Positions 7,896-15,518 of a stretch of 64,000 bases of DNA are shown here, in pieces (position 1 is the first letter of the stretch; each line of letters starts with the position of its first letter). The stretch spans positions 1-64,000 of the forward strand of contig SVNR01000005.1 of the NCBI GenBank assembly GCA_015066815.1, written 5' to 3'. A model generated the notes under the pieces. That model searched no databases. It was not told where the DNA came from and saw only the letters and a list, made by a program, of their open reading frames with translations. A program made the position numbers and the translations under genes. Source of the DNA: Ruminococcus sp. GTDB lineage: Bacteria; Bacillota; Clostridia; Oscillospirales; Ruminococcaceae.

Positions 7896-9423
7896 ATATA
7901 CCCAACTCCTTCAAAAACTCATCCATTTTCGCCTGTACCTCTGCAATTTCCTTTTCTGTAACCGCAATATCAGCTGTAACAGCCTCTATATCTATAGGTG
8001 CTTCCTCCTCAAAAGTATCAACATATCGTGGAATATTAAGGTTATAGTCGTTTTCCTTTATTTCTTCTTTTGAAGCAAGATAGCAGTATTTTTCAATATT
8101 TTCACGGACCTTATATGCTTCGACAATTCGGGAAATATCACATTCACGCAGCAAGTTCTGATTTTTTCCTTTTTCGTAGTTTCCATCACCGCTTGCATCA
8201 ATAAACAGCACGTCACTTCTGCCTCTGTTCTTCTTGAAAACAAGTACGCAAGCAGGGATTCCCGTACCATAGAATAAGTTAGCAGGAAGACCTATCACAG
8301 CATCAAGAAGATTAAACTCAATTATCTGTTTACGTATCTTACCCTCGCTTGCACCTCTGAAAAGAACACCATGAGGAAGTACAACTGCCATACGTCCGCC
8401 ACTCTCATCAAGACAGTGGAGCATATGCAGAACAAAAGCATAGTCACCCTTTGATGAAGGTGGAACTCCCCATGTAAAACGGTTATATTTATCAAGAGAA
8501 GCTGACATCTTTTCTTTTTTCTTGTTTTCATCAGTAATAGCCGACAAGAAACCACTGTCCCATTTATCAAGTGAGAAAGGCGGATTTGCTACGATACACT
8601 GAAACTTCATAAGCTTATCATCCTTGATATTCTGCGGATTTGCAAGAGTATCACCCTGCCATATAACAGCGTCATCAACGCCATGCAGAAACATGTTCAT
8701 TTTACAAAGTGCCCAGGTCTGATTATTGACTTCCTGACCGTAAACTGCCACCTTATGAGATGATATCTTGTTATAAGCTTTAAGCAGTAAACCTCCGCTT
8801 CCGCAGGTGGGATCATATATGCGTTCATTTTCCTCAGGTGCTACCAGTTCCGCTACAAGCTTTGATACCTGACTTGGTGTGAAAAATTCTCCACCTTTCT
8901 TGCCTGCGTCCGAAGCAAAGTTAGCAATCATATATTCATAAGCATCACCGATAATATCCGCACTGTCAAGCTGAGACGGACTAAGATCAAGATTATAAAA
9001 GTCCTCAAGCAGATTGCGGAGTATAGCGTTTTTATCTTTTGTTTCACCGAAGTCTACTGTAGAATTAAAGTCAATTGCACGGAAAACATTCCTGAGTTTT
9101 TCGCTGTTGTTATTTTCGATTTCAGCAAGTGCGATATTTATCTTCTGTCCGATCTCATTATCTGTACGGCTCTTATACAGATAATCAAAAGTTGATGTTT
9201 CAGTAAGAGTGAAACGTTCGTTGCGCATAGCACGTTCAACACGTCTTTCATCACCTTTGTATTCGGTAATATACTTTGCTTTTGTTTCGTTATAAACATC
9301 ATTAAGATATTTTACAAAGAGCATAGCCAGAATATAATCCTTATAACGGGAACTGTCTATCTTATTTCTGAAACTGTCACAAGCGTTCCAGAGCACCTTT
9401 TCGATATCATTTTTTGTAGTCAT
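7888..9423 (-). CDS. hsdM: Type I restriction-modification methyltransferase subunit
   Basis: A 511-aa N6-adenine methyltransferase. The N-terminal helical HsdM domain (about 1-140) starts MTTKNDIEKVLWNACDSFRN. The SAM site is DPTCGSGGLLLKAY (about 205) and the catalytic NPPF motif is in VANPPFSLDKWDSGF (about 275). It also has RMAVVLPHGVLFRG and GLPANLFYGTGIPACVLVFK, typical of the family. The C-terminal acidic coiled-coil is where HsdS packs. GAGGTAA precedes ATG 9423. It lies 11 nt after the half-size hsdS and overlaps the dinD-like gene, in the middle of the seven-gene operon. Confidence 0.97.
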   Translation of the reverse strand: MTTKNDIEKVLWNACDSFRNKIDSSRYKDYILAMLFVKYLNDVYNETKAKYITEYKGDERRVERAMRNERFTLTETSTFDYLYKSRTDNEIGQKINIALAEIENNNSEKLRNVFRAIDFNSTVDFGETKDKNAILRNLLEDFYNLDLSPSQLDSADIIGDAYEYMIANFASDAGKKGGEFFTPSQVSKLVAELVAPEENERIYDPTCGSGGLLLKAYNKISSHKVAVYGQEVNNQTWALCKMNMFLHGVDDAVIWQGDTLANPQNIKDDKLMKFQCIVANPPFSLDKWDSGFLSAITDENKKKEKMSASLDKYNRFTWGVPPSSKGDYAFVLHMLHCLDESGGRMAVVLPHGVLFRGASEGKIRKQIIEFNLLDAVIGLPANLFYGTGIPACVLVFKKNRGRSDVLFIDASGDGNYEKGKNQNLLRECDISRIVEAYKVRENIEKYCYLASKEEIKENDYNLNIPRYVDTFEEEAPIDIEAVTADIAVTEKEIAEVQAKMDEFLKELGIYE

Positions 9424-9434
9424 TTTTATTTACC

Positions 9435-10001
9435 TCACATTCTGTTTATTTTGTTTATAAGCGACTTATAATAAATTTTCTTCTGCCTGATTAATTTTTC
9501 AAGCAGTTCTATTTCGGAGCGGGAAATATCATATAGGTCAACAACCTGTTTCTGACGTTCAAGTGTCGGTAATCTGATCTCGGTTTCTGCGACTGTACTT
9601 GGCTTGATTTGTTTCAGAGTTCCCATACAACTCATACGAAAAGCTTTTTTTATACACTCCTTGTTCAGATACCATGCTATGTATTTAGGAAGTACCAAAT
9701 TCTCATCTGCACGGATTATAACAAAATGAGAAGGTATAACAAGTCCTGTATACTCTTCATTGATGTATATGGCTGTATACGGATCAGATGTTTTTACAAT
9801 TACATCTCCTTTCTGAGTAAGATAATTGTTCGATAATTTTTCTGAAGCATAAAATTTTATAGTATGTTCTAATTCTATAGCATTATCGGAAACTGCTTTT
9901 AAATTTAACTGCCTGTATTCATAACCTTCGCTGCTGTTTTTGGTTTCCTTACGTGATAACACGAGTCCTGTTTTCACCGAAGCGATTTTATTCAGCTTCA
10001 T
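9435..10001 (-). CDS. Half-size type I specificity (HsdS-like) subunit, first gene of the operon
   Basis: A 188-aa protein starting MKLNKIASVKTGLVLSRKET, chosen because GGAGGAG lies 3 nt before this ATG and the promoter is just upstream. The longer in-frame extension to 10181 would run through that promoter. It contains one TRD-like region and one terminal spacer helix (RLPTLERQKQVVDLYDISRS, then EIELLEKLIRQKKIYYKSL). Half-size HsdS proteins can act as homodimers that read palindromic targets. They may also modulate a full HsdS. It shows no obvious sequence identity with the full hsdS at 5813-7048, so it is not a recombination donor by eye. Confidence 0.82.
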   Translation of the reverse strand: MKLNKIASVKTGLVLSRKETKNSSEGYEYRQLNLKAVSDNAIELEHTIKFYASEKLSNNYLTQKGDVIVKTSDPYTAIYINEEYTGLVIPSHFVIIRADENLVLPKYIAWYLNKECIKKAFRMSCMGTLKQIKPSTVAETEIRLPTLERQKQVVDLYDISRSEIELLEKLIRQKKIYYKSLINKINRM

Positions 10002-10052
10002 AACTCCTCCTAAAAATATTTTGTTTTGGTTTATATGTAACTTTTCGAGTTT

Positions 10053-10081
10053 AGTATAACACATAAAAAAAGATATGTCAA
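10053..10081 (-). promoter_or_regulatory. Sigma-A promoter of the type I R-M operon
   Basis: On the minus strand TTGACA (10081-10076) and TATACT (10058-10053) are 17 nt apart, with the start codon 52 nt beyond the -10. It is the only strong promoter for the seven overlapping genes down to 1035. Confidence 0.8.
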
Positions 10082-10185
10082 TTATTTTCCGGAAATATTT
10101 CTGGTTATATTTATAATACAGAACAACACCCCATAACTTTTTAATAGTCACAGATGCAGTTTTCAACAAAATTACACACAAACTG

Positions 10186-10214
10186 TTGACAATGCTATAT
10201 CATAATGTTAAAAT
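10186..10214 (+). promoter_or_regulatory. Sigma-A promoter of the GH43-dockerin gene
   Basis: TTGACA (10186-10191), a 17-nt spacer and TAAAAT (10209-10214), 30 nt before ATG 10245. It is divergent from the R-M promoter; the two share the 10002-10244 spacer. Confidence 0.7.
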
Positions 10215-10244
10215 ATAAAAAAACAAGCAGAACGGAGGATTACC

Positions 10245-13145
10245 ATGATTCACATTAAAAAAATCGCTTCTGCTCTTATCAGCACAGCTCTTATGCTTCA
10301 GTGTGCAGCTTCATTTCCGGTATCGGCTGTCGGAGAAAACGGAAATACAGTTACACATATAACTGCAGACTCTTACGGACAGATAGTCAGCGGAGCATTC
10401 TACAGAATCTCGCCGTGCAACAGTGAAAAGTATATAACGGCGGCTTCAGACAATACAGTGTGCCAATGGGAAGCGATTGCAGACAACACACAAAAATGGC
10501 AGATAATCAGCACGGGGAACGGATACTGCAAAATATTATCCGCTTCTTCTCCGTCACTTGCTGTAACTGTTGAAAATCAGGACAGCACAAACGGAAACAG
10601 GATGATACTTACCGAATACAGCGGGAAGCCTTCTCAGCATTTCCGGCTTAACCGTACAGGCAGCTGCTACTATATAACTGCCGAATGCTCAGGCAATGCC
10701 GCACTTGACGTATACGGACAAAGCAGTGAAAACGGCGCAGTTATCGACCAGTGGGACTACTGGGGCGGACAGAATCAAAAATTCTACATAATACCTGACG
10801 GCAGTGAAGGCGTTGTTTCGTTCGGGGATATGAACGGAGACGGAAAAACAAATATCATAGACAGAATTCTTCTTGAAAGCGGCTGTCAAAACGGATTTGA
10901 CGATATTTCTGCCTCTATAGCAGATCTTAATAACGACGAAGAAAACGATTTCAAGGATATAACTGCCATGAACGAATATTTTTTCGGAATAACAGGGGCA
11001 GTAAACAGTACGTTTGAAACAAAAAAAGATCAGACTGCGTATCTGTTTGCATATTTTCTCGGAAACGATCCGTCACAGGAAAGACTGTCATATGCTGTAA
11101 GTACCGACGGATATAACTTCAAAGCACTCAATAACGGAAACGCTGTATGGAAATCCGATGTAGGCACAGGCTGTATAAGAGACCCTTACATCTTCAAGGG
11201 AGAAGACGGCTTTTACTATCTGCTTGCAACCGATATGAAATCCTCTCTCGGCTGGAGCAGCAACAGAAATATTATAAGCGCAAAATCAACCGATCTTATA
11301 AACTGGACAGATGTCACTCTTATCGAAATATCCGGCAAATACCCCTCCATGATGGGTGCAGACAGAGCATGGGCTCCTCAGGCAATATACGATCCTGAAA
11401 AAAATTCGTACATGATCTACTGGGCAAATCGTTCTTCCGAAACAGGAAGCAGAACAATAATGTACTATGCATACAGCAGTGATATGAAAACCCTGGATAC
11501 CCAGCCTTCTCTTCTTTTTGCCCCGGCAAACGGAGACTGTGCAATAGATTCGGATATAATTTTCCATAACGGAAAATATTATATGTATTATAAAAACGAA
11601 ACAAACAAAAGAATATATCTCGGAACCTCCGAGCATGCAAGCGGTCCGTATACCGAGGTAAAACAGATATCCGAAGGAAACCTCGGCGTTGAAGGTCCGA
11701 ACATATACAACATTGTCGGAACAGACAGCTGGCTCCTTATGTCTGACGCATACGGAAACGGCTACTATGTGATGCAGAAAACAGATGACCTTGAAAACTT
11801 CACTTCAGTAAGCAGAAACGACTACAGCTTTGACTTTACGCCAAGACACGGTTATGTTATACCTATAACAAACGAACAGTACACAGAGCTTGTAAAAGCA
11901 TTTCCTTCATCATCAGTAACACCGCACAGCATAGAAACAGAAACAGCAATGATCACAGCAGACATCGGTGAAACAGTATCTCTTCCTGAAGAGGTAACAG
12001 TAAAATACTCCGACGGAAAAGAAATCGGATATCCTGTAGAATGGAACCATGATGAGCTTTCAAAGATAAATAAAAATAAAAAAGGAATATATACTGTTTC
12101 AGGAAATGTACAATACAAAAACTATAACGACCCGTTCATAGAGGAACGTGCAGACCCTTATATAGTTGACGGGGAAGACGGGTATTATTATTTTACAGCC
12201 TCATATCCTGCCTTTCAAAATGCCGATAACGGATATGACCGTATAATACTCAGAAGAAGCAGTACTGTCGAAGGGCTTGCAAAGGCAGAAGAAAAAACGA
12301 TATGGAAAGCACATAGCAGCGGAATACTTGCCAAGCACATATGGGCTCCCGAAATGCACAGGATAAACAACGTATGGTATATGTTCTTTGCGGCAGGAAG
12401 CAGCAGTAATGTATGGGCAATAAGGCCATATGTCCTGAAGTGTGACGGAGACCCATACACAGGCAACTGGACAGAATGCGGTCAGATGCAGGCGTCATAC
12501 GGAGATACTGAATCTTTTGCAAACTTTTCTCTTGATATGACTTACTTTGAGCACAACGGAAAGCACTATGTGATATGGGCAGAAATAAAAGGGGATTCGT
12601 CTCTTTTTATGGCTCAGATAAATCCTGATGAACCATGGAAGCTTATATCTAAGCCTGTTTTGCTGACTAAACCCGAATACAGCTGGGAAAAAGTAAATAA
12701 CAGAGTAAACGAAGGAGCGGCTGTACTGAAAACAGATTCAAAGATATATGTCTTTTTCTCTGCATCAGGAACGGGCTCAGAATACTGCGTAGGAAGACTT
12801 GAAGCAGATACCGGTTCAGAGCTTATGAATGCTTCAAGCTGGAAAAAAATCACTTCACCGGTACTTCAGACTTCAGATCTTGACGGACCAACAGGACCCG
12901 GACACAACAGCTTTGTTACGGATGAAAACAATAACCTTCTTCTTGTTTACCATGCCCGTCCGTCTTCTCACGATTCAGAACAATGCGGCTCATACTGTAA
13001 AGATCCGCTCTATGATCCATGCCGTCATACACGAATAAAAAAAGTTTTCTTTGATAAAAACGGTGTGCCTGTTATAAACATGAGCACACAGAAAGAGCTT
13101 GCCTCAGCACACCGGACTGTTACAGCAATTATAAAAATAGGTTAA
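10245..13145 (+). CDS. Secreted cellulosomal enzyme: ricin/CBM13 - dockerin - GH43 - Ig-like - GH43
   Basis: 966 aa with a signal peptide (about 1-28, cleavage near FPVSA-VG). A ricin-type CBM13-like domain (about 45-185) shows QKW, QHF and QKF repeats. A type I dockerin (about 194-248) has the calcium loop DMNGDGKTNIID and a weaker second loop DLNNDEENDFKD. The first GH43 five-bladed propeller (about 262-560) has RDPYIF, RAWAPQ and VEGPN. An Ig-like bacterial domain (about 585-632) follows. The second GH43 (about 637-960) has ADPYIV, IWAPEMH, NEGAAV and PGHNSF. GH43 enzymes are arabinofuranosidases, xylosidases or arabinanases acting on hemicellulose side chains. The dockerin would anchor the protein to a scaffoldin; its internal position is unusual. 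GGAGGAT precedes the start. Confidence 0.93.
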   Translation: MIHIKKIASALISTALMLQCAASFPVSAVGENGNTVTHITADSYGQIVSGAFYRISPCNSEKYITAASDNTVCQWEAIADNTQKWQIISTGNGYCKILSASSPSLAVTVENQDSTNGNRMILTEYSGKPSQHFRLNRTGSCYYITAECSGNAALDVYGQSSENGAVIDQWDYWGGQNQKFYIIPDGSEGVVSFGDMNGDGKTNIIDRILLESGCQNGFDDISASIADLNNDEENDFKDITAMNEYFFGITGAVNSTFETKKDQTAYLFAYFLGNDPSQERLSYAVSTDGYNFKALNNGNAVWKSDVGTGCIRDPYIFKGEDGFYYLLATDMKSSLGWSSNRNIISAKSTDLINWTDVTLIEISGKYPSMMGADRAWAPQAIYDPEKNSYMIYWANRSSETGSRTIMYYAYSSDMKTLDTQPSLLFAPANGDCAIDSDIIFHNGKYYMYYKNETNKRIYLGTSEHASGPYTEVKQISEGNLGVEGPNIYNIVGTDSWLLMSDAYGNGYYVMQKTDDLENFTSVSRNDYSFDFTPRHGYVIPITNEQYTELVKAFPSSSVTPHSIETETAMITADIGETVSLPEEVTVKYSDGKEIGYPVEWNHDELSKINKNKKGIYTVSGNVQYKNYNDPFIEERADPYIVDGEDGYYYFTASYPAFQNADNGYDRIILRRSSTVEGLAKAEEKTIWKAHSSGILAKHIWAPEMHRINNVWYMFFAAGSSSNVWAIRPYVLKCDGDPYTGNWTECGQMQASYGDTESFANFSLDMTYFEHNGKHYVIWAEIKGDSSLFMAQINPDEPWKLISKPVLLTKPEYSWEKVNNRVNEGAAVLKTDSKIYVFFSASGTGSEYCVGRLEADTGSELMNASSWKKITSPVLQTSDLDGPTGPGHNSFVTDENNNLLLVYHARPSSHDSEQCGSYCKDPLYDPCRHTRIKKVFFDKNGVPVINMSTQKELASAHRTVTAIIKIG

Positions 13146-13148
13146 AAG

Positions 13149-13187
13149 AAAAACGCAGAGTCATAAAAATCTGACTCTGCGTTTTTT
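13149..13187. terminator. Bidirectional terminator between convergent genes
   Basis: AAAACGCAGAGTCA pairs with TGACTCTGCGTTTT around an 8-nt loop, with T runs on both strands. It ends the GH43 gene on plus and overlaps the end of the DUF3592 gene on minus. Confidence 0.9.
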
Positions 13188-13189
13188 GT

Positions 13190-13909
13190 TTATATTCCTT
13201 CTTTGAGCTGCACGTTCTCAGTAAGTGAATCAAGGTCCACATATCCCTCGTCAGGGTCTGACGGATTTACGTATACTGTAACATATGAGTTTATATACAG
13301 TGTAAGATCGTCAAACGATGATTCTGAATAATATCTGTGTACTGCACCGGTATATTCGTCTTTTATTTCGCATATTAGCATAAGCGGATTATTGCCATTT
13401 ACCTCAAGACTTGTGTCAAAGTCATATCCTGTTATAAGCGCCTGACTTACTATACCTTCTTTTTTAAGAAACTTTTTTCTGTTTGATTTTTTAACTGCAC
13501 CTACTGTAAATCCGACTCCGAGAGCAGTAAAAACTACTCCGATGAGAACCATAACTATCTCTGTAGTATACTTTTTGGTTTTTATCTCTCCCGGACGATC
13601 AGGGTTATAGTGTATCTTTACTACATCTCCTTCGTTCATGGATGATGTATAATAATTAAGCTTTGCTTTTTCCTTATCTCCGTCTTCGGTTCTGTAGGAT
13701 ATATAGACATCATGATATTTTTTGGATTTGCCGTTAGAATAACTTCTGTGGCTCTTGATCTCCGTTATGATCGCCTCTGTCTCCGGCATAGTCTTGTTAA
13801 AGTCTATGTGTTGTTTGAACTGTACTATTCCTATTACTGATAAAACAAGCCCAACCAACAGAAACACTACCAAAACTATAGACATAGAACCAACTTTTTT
13901 GATTTTCAT
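13190..13909 (-). CDS. DUF3592 family membrane protein
   Basis: 239 aa. The N-terminal membrane segment is about residues 10-30 (VLVVFLLVGLVLSVIGIVQF). A small beta domain follows with the DUF3592 pattern EAIITEIKSHRSYSNGKSKK and VKIHYNPDRPGEIKTKKY. The second membrane segment is about 113-137 (IVMVLIGVVFTALGVGFTV). A cytoplasmic or extracellular C-terminal domain of similar fold follows (YVTVYVNPSDPDEGYVDLDS). It is probably a two-helix membrane protein with duplicated beta modules. Function unknown. AAAAGGAGATA precedes the start. It is a single gene, not evidently co-transcribed with the HD-GYP gene, because a terminator lies between them. Confidence 0.85.
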   Translation of the reverse strand: MKIKKVGSMSIVLVVFLLVGLVLSVIGIVQFKQHIDFNKTMPETEAIITEIKSHRSYSNGKSKKYHDVYISYRTEDGDKEKAKLNYYTSSMNEGDVVKIHYNPDRPGEIKTKKYTTEIVMVLIGVVFTALGVGFTVGAVKKSNRKKFLKKEGIVSQALITGYDFDTSLEVNGNNPLMLICEIKDEYTGAVHRYYSESSFDDLTLYINSYVTVYVNPSDPDEGYVDLDSLTENVQLKEGI

Positions 13910-13998
13910 AATTAAAATATCTCCTTTTCTTTTGTATGTATATTTTTATAAACATAAGTTATTATATCACATTGCCGACTCAAAAATCAATATTTTTA

Positions 13999-14027
13999 CA
14001 AAAAAACTGCCGAAAAAATCCGGCAGT
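13999..14027 (-). terminator. Terminator of the HD-GYP gene
   Basis: ACTGCCG pairs with CGGCAGT around an 8-nt loop, and the minus-strand copy is followed by seven T. It starts 7 nt after the stop at 14034. Confidence 0.88.
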
Positions 14028-14033
14028 AATTTT

Positions 14034-15344
14034 TTATGATTCAAATTCGCATGAAAGCTTTTCGCTTAACTTTTCCTTTAACTCTATAACTGCATTTGCA
14101 ATAACAGGATCGAAGTGTTTTCCGGAATCTTTTTTTATGATTTCCAGTGCTTCTTCAACAGGAAACGCATCTTTGTAGCAACGCTTTGAAACCAGTGCGT
14201 CAAAAACATCGGCTGCTGCCATTATCCTTGCGCACAGAGGTATTTCTTCTCCGGCAAGGCTTTTCGGGTAACCGCTTCCGTCCCATTTTTCATGATGTCC
14301 GATAACAACGTTTGTTATAATATCACGGTATTCGGGTCTTTCAAGCTGAAGCTTTCCAAAGATTTTCCTTGTCATCTTTTCGCCTTCGGTAGTATGGGTT
14401 TTTATTATATCAAACTCCTCAGGTGTAAGCTTTCCCGGTTTTCTCAGTATGCTGTCCGGAATAGCTATCTTTCCGATATCGTGCATAGGTGCCGCTCTTT
14501 CGAGCATATCAATAAATCCGTCTGTTATCTCATCTGTATAGTGTCCGGTTTCTCTGAGATGTACAGCTATCATTTTTACGTATTCGCTTGTACGCTGAAT
14601 ATGATTTCCTGTGTCATTATCACGGGTCTCGATAACTGAAGCCATACCTCTTACGATAATATTGAGGTTTTGTATCTTCTGCTCCTTTTCAGCTATTATG
14701 CCGGATGCGAGCGTTTTGTTTCTTTCCTCAAGATCCTTTGATCTTTTTATATCTTTAATATATGAACTGGTTCTCGAAAAAACCATAAAGAAGTTAAGTA
14801 TCAGAAAAGTATATGCATTAAACAGTACAGGAGTTCCGTAGGTTGATTTTATTACCGGAGACATTATCAGCATAGTAGCCGTCTGAAGAAGAGCTATACT
14901 TACCGGGCATATATGAAACACCAGAATAGTAATCATTGAAACACATGTAAAAACCATATATGCGTTTATCGGATGATGACTTCCGTAACACAGAAATATA
15001 CATTCACAGAACATAAAAGAAAACGTAGTATAAGCAGCAATGTTTTTGTGAAGCTTCGGAAGTTTATCCTTTGTTATTTTTCTGATATACAAAAGAGCAA
15101 ACAAACAATAAGTGGCAAGCGTAGCATAATAAAAGCAGTCCGCTCCGCTCATTGCAACACAGGTCATGAGTTGTGCTCCTGTCACATAGCACAGCAGATA
15201 AATAACACAGCATATGAACGAAAAAATAAAGAGCGGTATCAGAGCAACCTTAAGATACCTGAAGTTCTGTTCAGCTACTTCTTCGGAAAATTCGTCGGGC
15301 ATGCGATATTTTTCTCTGTATTTTTTTTTGTATTTTTCTAACAT
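14034..15344 (-). CDS. Membrane-anchored HD-GYP domain phosphodiesterase
   Basis: 436 aa. The N-terminal half (about 30-210) has six or so hydrophobic segments and no recognisable ligand domain. A coiled-coil linker (RSKDLEERNKTLASGIIAEK) leads to the HD-GYP domain (about 235-430). Its motifs are all present: HIQRTSEYV, MHDIGKIAIPDSIL, IIKTHTTEGEKM, GHHEKWDGSGYPKSL and IMAAADVFDAL. HD-GYP enzymes hydrolyse cyclic-di-GMP or related dinucleotides at a di- or tri-iron centre, so this is a likely membrane-sensing c-di-GMP phosphodiesterase. No diguanylate cyclase is seen in the window. Its ribosome site is weak. It is a single-gene unit with its own terminator. Confidence 0.92.
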   Translation of the reverse strand: MLEKYKKKYREKYRMPDEFSEEVAEQNFRYLKVALIPLFIFSFICCVIYLLCYVTGAQLMTCVAMSGADCFYYATLATYCLFALLYIRKITKDKLPKLHKNIAAYTTFSFMFCECIFLCYGSHHPINAYMVFTCVSMITILVFHICPVSIALLQTATMLIMSPVIKSTYGTPVLFNAYTFLILNFFMVFSRTSSYIKDIKRSKDLEERNKTLASGIIAEKEQKIQNLNIIVRGMASVIETRDNDTGNHIQRTSEYVKMIAVHLRETGHYTDEITDGFIDMLERAAPMHDIGKIAIPDSILRKPGKLTPEEFDIIKTHTTEGEKMTRKIFGKLQLERPEYRDIITNVVIGHHEKWDGSGYPKSLAGEEIPLCARIMAAADVFDALVSKRCYKDAFPVEEALEIIKKDSGKHFDPVIANAVIELKEKLSEKLSCEFES

Positions 15345-15471
15345 ATCAAATTGTGTTCTTCACAAGTCACTCCCCTCGCGATTTCTCTATGATATATACA
15401 TATTTTATCACAAAAAAAAACGATAGTCAACAAAATCGACAAAATTAGATTAAATTTTAAAGATGGATATT

Positions 15472-15508
15472 TATAGTGAACTCAAAAAAATATTTTTCGT
15501 TTACTATA
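15472..15508. repeat. Intergenic palindrome family copy 1
   Basis: TATAGTGAACT...CGTTTACTATA with an A/T-only centre. It lies 11 nt past the NRPS stop and could act as its transcription end. Same family as copies at 23009, 23095, 28268, 46528, 48332, 56142, 62140 and 63719. The remainder of 15345-15518 is AT-rich with no gene. Confidence 0.85.
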
Positions 15509-15518
15509 TTTCTGTCAC

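Noticed and set aside
7048-9435. Phase-variable hsdS recombination between the half-size and full hsdS genes
   Set aside because: I saw no shared nucleotide block or inverted repeat between the two genes and no invertase gene in the operon.
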